A stretch of DNA of 64,000 nucleotides, from contig JBAQTC010000007.1 in the NCBI GenBank assembly GCA_049296795.1, forward strand, positions 160,293 through 224,292, read 5' to 3'. Below the pieces are notes generated by a model. The model saw nothing but the letters and a program-made list of their open reading frames with translations. It did no database searches and was not told the DNA's origin. The stretch is from CAXNKH01 sp049296795. GTDB taxonomy: Bacteria > Pseudomonadota > Gammaproteobacteria > Burkholderiales > Burkholderiaceae_C. Of the stretch, positions 37,104 to 46,366 are shown piece by piece. The position numbers and the translations under genes are program-made. The first letter of the stretch is position 1; each line of letters starts with the position of its first letter.

Positions 37104-37676
37104 TCAGAATTCGGTCACCACCGAAGTCCCAATGTTCTGTAAGGGGCCCAGCGGGTTTTTCTGCACTTCCACGGAATTGAGCAGGGGTTGACCACCCCAG
37201 GCACGGTACACCACCGTGCCATCAACCATCAAGATCAAGGCATTAAAGCGCCAACCACTACTCTCAGTGCGGCGGGAAAAATTCAAGAAATCAGAGAAGA
37301 AACCGCCAGTTCGTACCCGGCTGATACGTTCCACCTTGAGCTCCCAACCGCGGCAGGCATGACGTGCGTTCAGGCAAGTCACGATGCCGGGATCGAGGTC
37401 GTTCTTGCTGAGTACATTGCCCGGCGCAAAGCGACGAACCAGGTCGGGATAAGACAGGATCAAGGTATTGGGTAATGTGAACGGGTCAATGCCCAGTTTG
37501 CTGAGATGCCCCAGATCGCTTTGCAGCGGCACCAGGCTTTCAATGGCTTTACGTGCTTCGTCAAAGTTCTGGAAACTGGCGGATTCATTATTTGATTTGG
37601 GCAGCATGGAGCTGCAAGCAGCCAACAGTGGCAGCACCAGGATTGCACCAAGTTTTGAGAATCGATAGAGGGACAT
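37104..37676 (-). CDS. putative lipoprotein of unknown function
   Basis: A 190-residue precursor with a lipobox: hydrophobic segment then LLAACSS, cysteine about residue 21. AGGAAAA lies just upstream of the ATG at 37676, so this start is preferred over the ATG at 37694. Two cysteines later (CLNARHAC) may form a disulfide. Conserved-looking blocks are FTLPNTLILSYPDLVRRFAPG and the C-terminal VYRAWGGQPLLN. I do not recognise a named family. Confidence 0.75.
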   Translation of the reverse strand: MSLYRFSKLGAILVLPLLAACSSMLPKSNNESASFQNFDEARKAIESLVPLQSDLGHLSKLGIDPFTLPNTLILSYPDLVRRFAPGNVLSKNDLDPGIVTCLNARHACRGWELKVERISRVRTGGFFSDFLNFSRRTESSGWRFNALILMVDGTVVYRAWGGQPLLNSVEVQKNPLGPLQNIGTSVVTEF

Positions 37677-37812
37677 CTTTTTCCTGATTAACAAGCTGGG
37701 TGGGGCGGCGCATCGCTGACCTATTCAGTAGCGGGCTTGACACTGATTTAACTTTAGCATGAGTGGGTTGCTTCTGTTTGTCTTGTGTGTCAAATGAGAT
37801 GCGCCAATTCGT

Positions 37813-37835
37813 AAAAAAACCCGCCGCAGCGGGTT
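37813..37835 (-). terminator. bidirectional terminator after hppA
   Basis: On the minus strand the stem AACCCGC / GCGGGTT with a 4-nt loop is followed by seven T residues. On the plus strand it is followed by TTTTT. It ends hppA transcription and separates it from the lipoprotein gene. Confidence 0.9.
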
Positions 37836-37853
37836 TTTGGGAAACGCAGCGAA

Positions 37854-39923
37854 TTAGCCGCCGTGAATTTTCATGACCAAGGGAACGATCAGCAAGGCCA
37901 CGATGTTGATGATTTTGATCAAAGGGTTGATCGCCGGGCCAGCCGTGTCCTTGTAAGGGTCGCCCACGGTGTCACCTGTGACGGCTGCCTTGTGGGTTTC
38001 AGAGCCCTTGCCGCCGTGGTGGCCATCTTCAATGTATTTTTTCGCATTATCCCAAGCGCCACCACCGGTACACATGGAAATAGCCACGAACAGACCTGTC
38101 ACGATGGTTCCCATCAGCATGCCACCCAAGGCCGCTGGACCGAGCAGCAGGCCTACCAAAATAGGCACCACCACGGGCAGCAAGGACGGGATCATCATTT
38201 CTTTAATGGCGGCTGTGGTCAACATATCGACCGCAGTGTCGTATTCGGGCTTGCCGGTTCCGTCCATGATGCCCTTGATGTCACGGAACTGACGCCGTAC
38301 TTCAACCACCACAGAGCCGGCAGCGCGTCCCACCGCTTCCATCGCCATGGCGCCGAACAAATAAGGAATCAGGCCGCCAATAAACAGGCCGATGATCACC
38401 AAAGGATTGCTCAGATCGAAACTGATGACCTGGCCGAATTTCTCCAGCTTGTGGGTGTAGTCAGCGAACAGAACCAAGGCAGCCAGACCGGCTGAACCGA
38501 TGGCATAACCCTTGGTCACGGCCTTGGTGGTGTTGCCAACTGCGTCCAGTGGGTCGGTGATGGCACGAACGCTCTCTGGCATATCGGCCATTTCGGCAAT
38601 GCCACCAGCGTTGTCGGTGATCGGACCATAAGCGTCCAGTGCCACCACAATGCCCGCCATGCTCAACATCGACGTGGCAGCAATGGCAATACCGTAGAGA
38701 CCGGCGAGCTTAAAAGCACACCAAATCGCGATACAGACAAAAATCACAGGCCAAGCTGTCGAGCGCATAGAAACACCCAAGCCGGCAATGATGTTGGTGC
38801 CGTGACCGGTGGTGGAGGCTTGTGCGATGTGTTGGACTGGGCCGTATTGGGTACCGGTATAAAACTCGGTAATCCAGACCAAGGCGCCAGTCAACAGCAG
38901 ACCGATGGCACACGAGCCAAATAGCGCGAGTTGGGTGCCGCTGGCGTGGATGGCGTTATCAGGAATCAACCAGCGTGTGACAAAGAAGAAAGCCACCAGG
39001 GAAAGACTGCCGGCCACAGCCAAGCCTTTGTACAAGGCCGGCATCACATTGGTCATGCCGGGCGAGGCTTTGACGAAGAAACAACCGATGATGGAAGCGA
39101 TGATGGACACCGCACCCAGAATCAGCGGATAGATCACGGCGTTGGTGCCGATGCTGGTGAGCAGCAGGGCGCCCAGCACCATGGTGGCAATCAAGGTGAC
39201 GGCATAGGTTTCGAATAAGTCAGCCGCCATGCCTGCGCAGTCGCCGACGTTGTCGCCAACGTTGTCGGCAATGACCGCCGGGTTGCGTGGGTCATCTTCG
39301 GGTATGCCGGCTTCGACTTTACCTACCAAGTCGGCGCCGACGTCAGCGCCCTTGGTGAAAATACCGCCACCGAGACGGGCAAAAATCGAAATCAGTGATG
39401 AGCCAAAAGCAAATCCGATCAGAGGGTCGAGCAGTTTGGCCAGGTTTTTATCAGGTGTCAACGCACCGTTGCCGGCCAGAAACCAATAAAACCCTGTCAC
39501 GCCCAGCAGTCCCAAGCCGACCACCAGCATGCCGGTGATCGCGCCGCCGCGAAATGCCACATCTAGCGCCGGGCCAATGCCCTTGGTCGCTGCCTGGGCT
39601 GTTCGCACGTTGGCGCGGACCGAAATATTCATGCCAATGAATCCGCAGGCGCCTGAGAGTCCCGCGCCGATGACAAAGCCAATGGCCGACATGCCATCAA
39701 GGAACAAAGCAATCAAAGCTGCCAGCACCACACCTACGATGGCGATGGTGCGGTATTGCCGTGCCAGATAGGCTGCTGCACCGGTCTGGATCGCCGCTGC
39801 AATTTCCTGCATGCGGGCATTGCCTGCGTCTTGGGAAAGAATCCAGTTACGGGCCCAGAAGCCGTAGCCTACGGCGATCAGTCCACAAACAAGCGCCAGA
39901 ATCAGCGCTGAGTTGCCAGTCAT
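37854..39923 (-). CDS. hppA: K+-independent H+-translocating membrane pyrophosphatase
   Basis: Membrane pump that couples PPi hydrolysis to proton export. The 689-residue product has many membrane segments and the pyrophosphate-binding acidic blocks (FTKGADVGADLVGKVE; IADNVGDNVGDCAGM; GDTVGDPYKDTAGPA). In GNTTKAVTKGYAIGS the lysine and threonine positions are those of the K+-independent class (alanine and glycine in K+-dependent enzymes). It starts divergently from the soluble pyrophosphatase gene, 264 nt away; that gap (39924-40187) shows no gene. Confidence 0.96.
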   Translation of the reverse strand: MTGNSALILALVCGLIAVGYGFWARNWILSQDAGNARMQEIAAAIQTGAAAYLARQYRTIAIVGVVLAALIALFLDGMSAIGFVIGAGLSGACGFIGMNISVRANVRTAQAATKGIGPALDVAFRGGAITGMLVVGLGLLGVTGFYWFLAGNGALTPDKNLAKLLDPLIGFAFGSSLISIFARLGGGIFTKGADVGADLVGKVEAGIPEDDPRNPAVIADNVGDNVGDCAGMAADLFETYAVTLIATMVLGALLLTSIGTNAVIYPLILGAVSIIASIIGCFFVKASPGMTNVMPALYKGLAVAGSLSLVAFFFVTRWLIPDNAIHASGTQLALFGSCAIGLLLTGALVWITEFYTGTQYGPVQHIAQASTTGHGTNIIAGLGVSMRSTAWPVIFVCIAIWCAFKLAGLYGIAIAATSMLSMAGIVVALDAYGPITDNAGGIAEMADMPESVRAITDPLDAVGNTTKAVTKGYAIGSAGLAALVLFADYTHKLEKFGQVISFDLSNPLVIIGLFIGGLIPYLFGAMAMEAVGRAAGSVVVEVRRQFRDIKGIMDGTGKPEYDTAVDMLTTAAIKEMMIPSLLPVVVPILVGLLLGPAALGGMLMGTIVTGLFVAISMCTGGGAWDNAKKYIEDGHHGGKGSETHKAAVTGDTVGDPYKDTAGPAINPLIKIINIVALLIVPLVMKIHGG

Positions 39924-40187
39924 AGTTGTCTCCTAATCTGTCGGGAACAGTTCTCAAGAACCATGCCACAAGTTGCCTAGATGTTTTTGCTCGGAGCAAG
40001 AGGTGCACGCAAACGGCACCTCCGCTGCGTTGCTTCCTCAGCCCCCACAGTTAGGGGAGACGATTGGCCAACGGCCGAAATGTAAATGAAAAAACAGCGC
40101 TTTTCGCCCAAGCTTGCGCAGTGAGTCGGTAAAATAAGGGTTAACACCGAGTAATCGGTACTTCATTTATCTTGGAAAAGTCTATTC

Positions 40188-40724
40188 ATGTCACTCGATC
40201 TCGTTACCCCTGGTGAAAATGCGCCAGAAAGCTTCAATGTCATTATTGAAATTCCAATGAATGCAGACCCGGTGAAATATGAAGTGGATAAGGCATCAGG
40301 AGCCATTTTTGTCGACCGGTTCATGAGTACGGCCATGCACTATCCGACCAACTATGGCTATGTGCCCAAGACCATCAGTGGTGACGGTGACCCGGTTGAT
40401 GTTTTGGTCATCACGCCCGTGCCCTTGATCCCGGGCGTGGTGGTGACCTGCCGCCCGATTGGTATTTTGAAAATGGAAGATGAAGCCGGCCAGGATGGCA
40501 AGGTGTTGGCGGTTCCTACCGACAAGATTTTGTCAATTTACAGCCACTGGAAAAAACCGCAGGACCTGAATCCTTTGCGACTTAAAACCATAGCCCACTT
40601 TTTTGAACACTACAAAGACTTGGAAGAGGGCAAGTGGGTCAAGGTTCTGGGCTGGGAAGGTCCGGAATCGGCCAAAACGGAGATTGCCGAAGGTATGGCC
40701 AACTACAAAAAAGCAGCGGTCTGA
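40188..40724 (+). CDS. ppa: soluble inorganic pyrophosphatase
   Basis: Family I cytosolic enzyme hydrolysing PPi. The 178-residue product has the metal-binding signature SGDGDPVDVLV (DxDPxD-type) near residue 65, together with YEVDKASGAIFVDR and HYPTNYGYVP. It is divergent from the membrane pyrophosphatase and followed by its own terminator. A small inverted repeat, ACCGA-gtaa-TCGGT (40146-40159), sits about 30 nt upstream of the ATG and could be an operator or 5' UTR hairpin. Confidence 0.98.
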   Translation: MSLDLVTPGENAPESFNVIIEIPMNADPVKYEVDKASGAIFVDRFMSTAMHYPTNYGYVPKTISGDGDPVDVLVITPVPLIPGVVVTCRPIGILKMEDEAGQDGKVLAVPTDKILSIYSHWKKPQDLNPLRLKTIAHFFEHYKDLEEGKWVKVLGWEGPESAKTEIAEGMANYKKAAV

Positions 40725-40732
40725 GGCTGGCT

Positions 40733-40756
40733 CGTCCTGTTGATCAGGACGTTTTT
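40733..40756 (+). terminator. Rho-independent terminator after ppa
   Basis: Stem CGTCCTG / CAGGACG with loop TTGAT and five T residues. Its 3' half overlaps the last codons of the convergent FemAB-like gene. Confidence 0.88.
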
Positions 40757-41934
40757 CGGATCGGACTGCGCTTGGACAGGTCTTCCATATAGTTGGCAAC
40801 ACCTTGGCCTTCGCGTTGTAAAAAGCGTTCAACTGCGTCAGAAAAATCAGGATGAGCCAACCAGTGAGCGCTGCTGGTTGTTACCGGTAACAAGGCGCGG
40901 GCCATTTTGTGTTCGCCCTGAGCGCCGCCTTCAAACCGAGCGATGCCGTGCTCAATACACCACTGCAAGGGTTGGTAATAGCAAGCTTCAAAATGCAGGC
41001 AGTCAACCCGCTGCAAAGCGCCCCAGTAGCGGCCGTACGCCACTTTTTGACCATTTTCTTCACCCAGGATGATCAGGCTGGCGGCCAGCGCTTGCACGCT
41101 TCCATTCGATTGCTGTTCGGCCACAAACAGCAAGCAGTTATCGGCCATGCTGGAGGCCAGGCGGGAGAAAAAGTCACGGTTCAGATAAGGCTGGTTGCCA
41201 TGTTCAAGATAGGTTTTTTCATAGCAGCGGTAAAAGAAATCCCAATCGGCGTTGCTGATGCCATGACCGCTTGCGCACCGAAATATGACCCCGGCTTCGC
41301 GTACTTTGCGTCTCTCTTGATTGATTTTTTTGCGTTTGATTTGCGACAGCGAGCCCAGGAAGTCATCAAAACTTCGGAAATCTTGATTGGTCCAATGAAA
41401 CTGAACGGTCTGGCGCAACAGCATGCCGGCTTGGGCGCAGCTCGCTAAATCGTCATCGCTGGCAAATAACAAATGCAGTGAAGACAATCCTTGTTGCTGG
41501 CACCAGGCAAGCAAGGCCTCAATCAGTGCTTGGCGTGATGCGCTGTCGCGCGCCAGCAAGCGACTGCCTGGGACCGGCGTGAACGGCACGGCCACCACGG
41601 CTTTGGGGTAGTAGGCCAAGCCGTGTTGGGCGTAGGCATTGGCCCAGGCCCAGTCGAACACGTATTCCCCATAGGAGTGGGTCTTGAGGTACAGCGGGCA
41701 TGCCGCAATCAGTTCGTCTGCGCCAGCGTTTGGGTCAGCTCGCCACAGGGTCAGCAGTTGTGGGCGCCATCCGCTGGTGGAACTGGCGCAGCCACTTGTC
41801 TGCAGGGCGGCCAAATACTCGTGGCGCATGAACGGGTTGGGCCTGCTTTGGCGTGCCAGCAAGGCATTCCATTGCTGGGCTGGCAAGTCCAGTATGCAGC
41901 TCAGTACCCGGATGACATAATCCTTGGGCCTCAC
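40744..41934 (-). CDS. FemAB-like (DUF482/PF04339 type) GNAT-fold protein
   Basis: A 396-residue cytosolic protein with the family blocks ACPLYLKTHSYGEYVFDWAW (residues about 78-98), a lysine-rich SQIKRKKINQERR, CYEKTYLEHGNQPYLN and the C-terminal CYYQPLQWCIEHG...GGAQGEHK. This family is often called peptidogalycan biosynthesis protein or N-acetyltransferase, but no reaction is proven. It is convergent with ppa and divergent from nadE. Confidence 0.88.
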   Translation of the reverse strand: MRPKDYVIRVLSCILDLPAQQWNALLARQSRPNPFMRHEYLAALQTSGCASSTSGWRPQLLTLWRADPNAGADELIAACPLYLKTHSYGEYVFDWAWANAYAQHGLAYYPKAVVAVPFTPVPGSRLLARDSASRQALIEALLAWCQQQGLSSLHLLFASDDDLASCAQAGMLLRQTVQFHWTNQDFRSFDDFLGSLSQIKRKKINQERRKVREAGVIFRCASGHGISNADWDFFYRCYEKTYLEHGNQPYLNRDFFSRLASSMADNCLLFVAEQQSNGSVQALAASLIILGEENGQKVAYGRYWGALQRVDCLHFEACYYQPLQWCIEHGIARFEGGAQGEHKMARALLPVTTSSAHWLAHPDFSDAVERFLQREGQGVANYMEDLSKRSPIRKTS

Positions 41935-41967
41935 TGTGCTTGCATCCGAACGAAAAATTGTGAATCC

Positions 41968-43644
41968 ATGACTCTGAAACTCTGTGTTGCCCAGCTCAAT
42001 TTTGTCGTTGGCGATTTGGCTGGAAATTCAAAAAAAATTATCGATGCGGCCCATCAAGCTTATGCCGCCGGTTCCCGCTTGCTGCTGACGCCCGAACTTT
42101 CTATTTGTGGTTACGCTGCCGAAGATTTATTTTTGCGGCCGGTTTTTATCACGGCTTGCAATGATGCCGTGAAATCAGTGGCCCGTGAGTTGGCCGGGTT
42201 AAAAGGGATGACGGTGGTTCTTGGTCACCCGGTAGGGGGTGATAGCCGCAGCCGTTCTGTGGCTATCAGTCAACGCCACAATGCCGCTAGCGTGCTGCAA
42301 GACGGCGAGGTGGTGGCCAGTTATGCCAAACGCGAGTTGCCCAACTACCAGGTGTTTGACGAGCGTCGTTATTTCACACCAGGTCAGGGTGTTTGCGTTT
42401 TTGAAGCAGGTCAGGGTCAGGACAAGATTAAAGTCGGCCTTTTGATTTGTGAAGACGCATGGTTTGAAGAGCCAGCCCGTCTGACCAAGGAGGGGGGCGC
42501 CGAACTGTTGGTCGTGATCAATGCATCACCCTTTCATGTGGGTAAAGGCGATGAGCGCGAGCAAATGATGCGCAACCGGGTGTTGGGCTGCGGCTTGCCC
42601 ATGGTGTATGCCCATCTGGTGGGGGGGCAGGACGAAGTGGTCTTTGAAGGCCACTCCTTTGCACTTGATTCCGATGGGTCAGTCGCGGGTCGGGCCCCAA
42701 GCTTCAAGGAAGACTTGTTTGAAGTTCGGGTCGAGCGCAAACCCGATTGCCTCAAATTAAGTGCCAGCGTAGCGCCATTGCGTTCGCCCGAAGCTGACCT
42801 GTGGGATGCCCTGGTATTGGGCGTGCGCGACTATCTCGGAAAAAACCGTTTTCCTGGCGCTTTGATTGGCCTTTCCGGAGGCATCGATTCGGCGCTGGTG
42901 TTGGCTGTGGCGGTGGACGCGCTGGGTCCTGACAAGGTTCGCACGGTCATGATGCCTTCACCCTATACCGCTGACATCAGTTGGATCGACGCCCGTGAAA
43001 TGGCCAATCGGCTCGGTGTGCGCTATGAAGAGATCTCTATCGTTCCTGAGTTTGAAGCTTTCAAGGCTTCATTGGCATCTCAGTTCCAAGGGCGGGCTGA
43101 AGACGCGACCGAGGAAAATCTGCAAGCCAGGATTCGAGGCACGTTGCTGATGGCTTTATCCAATAAATTTGGCAGCATTGTCCTGACCACGGGAAACAAG
43201 TCGGAAATGGCGACCGGGTATTGCACCCTGTACGGGGACATGGCAGGGGGGTTTGCGGTGATCAAGGACTTGGCCAAGACCTTGGTCTTCAAGTTGGCTC
43301 GATGGCGCAACGAGAACAATCCCTACGCAACGGCCGAACAACCGATACCCGAGCGGATTATCAGCCGGCCACCCAGTGCTGAATTAAGACCCGACCAGAC
43401 GGATCAAGATAGTTTGCCGCCTTACGAGGTGTTGGATGCTATTCTTGAGCGCTATATGGAGAACGATCAGAGTATCGCGACCATCATTGAGGCTGGATTC
43501 GCGCCCGCTGATGTGGAGCGTGTCACGCGCTTGATCAAGACCAATGAGTACAAGCGGCGTCAGGCGCCAGTTGGCATTCGGGTAACCCACCGTAGCTTTG
43601 GCAAAGATTGGCGTTATCCTATAACCAGTGAATTCAGAGCCTGA
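41968..43644 (+). CDS. nadE: glutamine-dependent NAD+ synthetase
   Basis: Last step of NAD synthesis, amidating nicotinate adenine dinucleotide with ammonia from glutamine. The N-terminal nitrilase-type glutaminase has TPELSICGYAAEDL and the catalytic cysteine in LLICEDAWFEEP. The C-terminal synthetase has the P-loop GLSGGIDSALV near residue 302 and TTGNKSEMATGY. The product is 558 residues. The ATG at 41968 matches the family start (KLCVAQLNF); the frame is open far upstream over the divergent gene without homology. Confidence 0.97.
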   Translation: MTLKLCVAQLNFVVGDLAGNSKKIIDAAHQAYAAGSRLLLTPELSICGYAAEDLFLRPVFITACNDAVKSVARELAGLKGMTVVLGHPVGGDSRSRSVAISQRHNAASVLQDGEVVASYAKRELPNYQVFDERRYFTPGQGVCVFEAGQGQDKIKVGLLICEDAWFEEPARLTKEGGAELLVVINASPFHVGKGDEREQMMRNRVLGCGLPMVYAHLVGGQDEVVFEGHSFALDSDGSVAGRAPSFKEDLFEVRVERKPDCLKLSASVAPLRSPEADLWDALVLGVRDYLGKNRFPGALIGLSGGIDSALVLAVAVDALGPDKVRTVMMPSPYTADISWIDAREMANRLGVRYEEISIVPEFEAFKASLASQFQGRAEDATEENLQARIRGTLLMALSNKFGSIVLTTGNKSEMATGYCTLYGDMAGGFAVIKDLAKTLVFKLARWRNENNPYATAEQPIPERIISRPPSAELRPDQTDQDSLPPYEVLDAILERYMENDQSIATIIEAGFAPADVERVTRLIKTNEYKRRQAPVGIRVTHRSFGKDWRYPITSEFRA

Positions 43645-43681
43645 AAAATCAGGCCTTAGCCATGTTCTAAAGGAGATTCAA

Positions 43682-44020
43682 TTGAAGCACATCACCGCCG
43701 TCATCAAACCTTTCAAGCTGGAAGAGGTACGCGAAGCGCTGGCCGAATGCGGAGTGACCGGACTGACCGTCACCGAAGTTCGTGGTTTTGGCCGTCAAAA
43801 GGGCCATAGTGAGCTTTACCGGGGAGCGGAGTATGTGGTGGATTTTTTACCCAAGGTCAAGATCGAGGTGATCGTTAAATCCGAAGACTTGGAGCGCTGT
43901 ATGGACGCGATCATCAAATCAGCACGGACTGGGAAAATTGGCGACGGCAAAATTTTTGTAACCTCAGTCGAGCGCGTTGTCCGAATTCGCACAGGTGAGT
44001 TGGACGAATCAGCGATTTGA
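43682..44020 (+). CDS. glnB: nitrogen regulatory protein P-II
   Basis: Trimeric signal protein sensing 2-oxoglutarate, ATP and glutamine (through uridylylation). The start is a TTG at 43682 with AAGGAG 6-7 nt upstream. This gives exactly 112 residues and the family N-terminus (fMet)-KHITAVIKPFKL. The T-loop uridylylation site Tyr51 is in LYRGAEYVVDF, and GRIGDGKIF-type GKIGDGKIFV closes the nucleotide site. It follows nadE closely, a frequent pair in which glutamine-using NadE lies beside PII. Confidence 0.97.
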   Translation: MKHITAVIKPFKLEEVREALAECGVTGLTVTEVRGFGRQKGHSELYRGAEYVVDFLPKVKIEVIVKSEDLERCMDAIIKSARTGKIGDGKIFVTSVERVVRIRTGELDESAI

Positions 44021-44053
44021 GCGGCCGCTTCAGCGGTCAAGCGGAGACCCTGG

Positions 44054-44632
44054 CTAAATCGATTCGAACTGCCCCGCAGCCAAGCCGCGCGAAGCCTGAA
44101 CCAGGTCCTCAAGCAAGCTGACAGGGTCGGTTTCTAACTGGATCAGATTCATTTGTTTTTCGCTTAGAAAGCCTTGTTTCTGGGTCGCGCCGAGGAACTG
44201 CAACAGGTGATCGTAAAACCCTTGGGTATTGAGCAGGCCGATGGGTTTGTCGTGGTAGCCCAGTTGACGCCAGGTCCAGACTTCAAAAAATTCCTCGAAG
44301 GTACCAATACCGCCGGACAGCGCTAAAAACGCATCGGCGCGCTCGGCCATCATGCGTTTGCGGTCATGCATGTTGTCAACTCTATGCAATTCGGTGCAAT
44401 CAAGATTGGCCAGTTCTTTTTTAACCAGCGCGTGCGGAATCACGCCAACCACTCGACCACCTGCTTGCAAGGTGGCTTGGGCGACGATGCCCATCAAGCC
44501 ACTTTTGCCACCGCCATAAACCAATTGCCCACCTTGCTCCCCGATCCAACGGCCAACGCTGCTGGCAGCTTGGGCAAATTCGGGATTGATTCCTGGTTGG
44601 GAGCCGCAGTAAACGCAAATGGAAAAACTCAT
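44054..44632 (-). CDS. LOG family (TIGR00730-type) nucleotide phosphoribohydrolase
   Basis: Rossmann-fold protein of 192 residues related to cytokinin-activating LOG enzymes, which release the base from nucleoside monophosphates. The motif normally written PGGxGTxxE reads SGGIGTFEE here, with serine in place of proline. The preceding MHDRKRMMAERADAF is standard. It converges on glnB. In many bacteria the real substrate is AMP or is unknown. Confidence 0.9.
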   Translation of the reverse strand: MSFSICVYCGSQPGINPEFAQAASSVGRWIGEQGGQLVYGGGKSGLMGIVAQATLQAGGRVVGVIPHALVKKELANLDCTELHRVDNMHDRKRMMAERADAFLALSGGIGTFEEFFEVWTWRQLGYHDKPIGLLNTQGFYDHLLQFLGATQKQGFLSEKQMNLIQLETDPVSLLEDLVQASRGLAAGQFESI

Positions 44633-44692
44633 CGTGTGATCCTGAGTGACGATGCGGCAAACCGCTGCTCTTAAAACCAGCCAGGGGCCGAG

Positions 44693-45199
44693 TTATCGAC
44701 TCAATGGTTTTGAGTTGATGAGTCGGGTGCCAGCCAAAGCATCATGCCAGAACTGTTGTTGCGGATGAAAGCGACTCAACAAGGCCCACACTGCGATCCA
44801 GCCCGCTAGGATGACAAAAGTCTCGGCACTGGAGAGATGAAATGGGGCGATGGCTGCAAGAGCAGGTAAAAACCATAGCCATGAGAGTACATAGCGCAAC
44901 AGCGCTCTTTTCTGGGATAGCGGCTGCCCTTTGCTATCGACCACTCGAATGTTCCAGGTTTTCATGGCCAGGGTTTGGCCCTTGGACCAAAACCAGGTGA
45001 AATAAATACCGAAAATCAAAAACAAGAAACCCTGCTGTGCATGGCGATTGTCCAGCGCATGACGCGTTTGGGTCAGGGCGCTGAACAGGTAGCCGGCAAG
45101 GAATACCACGCCGAACATCAGCAGGCCTTCATACAGCCAACAAGCCATACGACGCAGCAAACCCGGCGCCTGGAGGGGCGAGTTAGGTTCGGACACCAT
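44693..45199 (-). CDS. RDD family membrane protein
   Basis: A 168-residue inner-membrane protein with the RDD layout: an N-terminal LLRRMACWLYEGLLMFG helix (RDD-like Arg/Asp region), FGIYFTWFWSKGQTLAMKTW, and a C-terminal FWHDALAGTRLI. About four membrane segments. Its ATG shares one base with the TAA of the DUF3106 gene, so it is the last gene of the sigma operon. Function unknown. Confidence 0.88.
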   Translation of the reverse strand: MVSEPNSPLQAPGLLRRMACWLYEGLLMFGVVFLAGYLFSALTQTRHALDNRHAQQGFLFLIFGIYFTWFWSKGQTLAMKTWNIRVVDSKGQPLSQKRALLRYVLSWLWFLPALAAIAPFHLSSAETFVILAGWIAVWALLSRFHPQQQFWHDALAGTRLINSKPLSR

Positions 45200-45933
45200 T
45201 AATTGGCAGTCCGGTCGGTTTGATTTTTTTGTGCAGGGGCTGACTCTGCGGTGGGCAACGGCAACAAGGTGTTCAGGTCAATGCCCCGTGGATCGACGCC
45301 GATCCTGGCATTGCGCTCACTGGCCGTAACAGGCGTTGGGATGGTTGCCAATTTCTGAGCCGCAACCGGTTGGACGGCTACTGCAGCGCCTTTTTCCTTG
45401 GGTGCAGCGGAAGCGGCCAGTTTTTTCTTTTCGTCCGGGTTCAAAGCCTGGTAAGCCAGCCAACTGGCACTGCGCTCTGAGGCTGAAATTTTCTGCGATT
45501 CTGCAAAATTCAACCGGGCATGGCTTCGCTCATGCTGACTGAGTTTGACCCATTCTTGCATCCGACTGTGCAGTTTGGTTTGCTCCTCGACCGGCAGGTC
45601 CGGGTAGTTCTTGGACAGCGCCAGCCATTTGCGTTTTTGTGCTGCCCCCAGTTCAGCCCAGCTGCTGGCCAAGGGTTGCAGTGCCTGTTGCTGGGTGGGC
45701 GTTAAATCGCTCCAGTTGGGCTTGGTAACCGGTTTGGTTTTGGTCGATGCTGCAGCTTCTTTGTCGGGGAAAACCGTCTTTGCGCTGGAATTTGTTGCGC
45801 CCAATACTTGGGCGTTGGCGTAGCAGGATAGGGCCAGCAGGGTCACCAGCCCAAACGCAACTGCCCCCTGGCCGCCAACCCAAATCCATGCAGAGAATAT
45901 ATTGGCGGTCTGACTGTCCAATCGGTGGGTCAT
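45199..45933 (-). CDS. DUF3106 domain protein, exported
   Basis: A 244-residue precursor. The signal peptide spans roughly residues 15-41 and ends ANAQ. The mature region repeats short helices of the DUF3106 type (WSDLTPTQQQALQPLASSW; LGAAQKRKWLALSKNYP; LSQHERSHARLNFAE), which resemble CpxP/Spy-like helical periplasmic proteins. The start at 45933 is 5 nt after the DUF3619 stop. A Pro/Ala-rich tail follows. It may be a periplasmic sensor or chaperone of the neighbouring sigma system; this is inference. Confidence 0.85.
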   Translation of the reverse strand: MTHRLDSQTANIFSAWIWVGGQGAVAFGLVTLLALSCYANAQVLGATNSSAKTVFPDKEAAASTKTKPVTKPNWSDLTPTQQQALQPLASSWAELGAAQKRKWLALSKNYPDLPVEEQTKLHSRMQEWVKLSQHERSHARLNFAESQKISASERSASWLAYQALNPDEKKKLAASAAPKEKGAAVAVQPVAAQKLATIPTPVTASERNARIGVDPRGIDLNTLLPLPTAESAPAQKNQTDRTAN

Positions 45934-45937
45934 CTGC

Positions 45938-46366
45938 TTATCGGTCTGCGTTACGGTTGGCTTTGAGGAATTGTAAAAACCCCGGGTCGGTATAGGCCGT
46001 GGGAGGCAGATCATCCGTCAGCAAGGCCGCATCCACCTCGGCCACTTCGTTGGCGCGGTTGTCAGAAATTTGTATGTTGAGAGCCACCAAGCCGATCAGC
46101 AAGGCAAGCAAGGGAATGACAGAAGCAATCCGAAAACCCCAACCCCCATCGCCCCGGCTCAAACTCAAGCTTCCCCCGCCAGAGAAGATAACCTGGCTCG
46201 CGGTTCGGCTTCGGGCCTGTTTGTGCAACTGCAGGGCCTGCATCCGCGCAACGCGCAGACGCTCCGTAATGTCACTGGACAAGGCGTCGGTTGATTCGTT
46301 CAGACGGGCAGCCACCTTCAGGCCAAACCGTTCCTGAAATAGCTCATCGGGGTTGTACGTTCTCAT
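45938..46366 (-). CDS. DUF3619 family single-pass membrane protein, possible anti-sigma factor
   Basis: 142 residues with a cytosolic N-terminal helical part (residues 1-80), one membrane segment near residues 84-104 (FRIASVIPLLALLIGLVAL) and a short periplasmic tail. Its start overlaps the sigma factor stop by 4 nt (ATGA). Position and topology fit an anti-sigma factor, but no classical ZAS zinc motif (HxxxCxxC) is present, so the role is inferred from context. Confidence 0.85.
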   Translation of the reverse strand: MRTYNPDELFQERFGLKVAARLNESTDALSSDITERLRVARMQALQLHKQARSRTASQVIFSGGGSLSLSRGDGGWGFRIASVIPLLALLIGLVALNIQISDNRANEVAEVDAALLTDDLPPTAYTDPGFLQFLKANRNADR

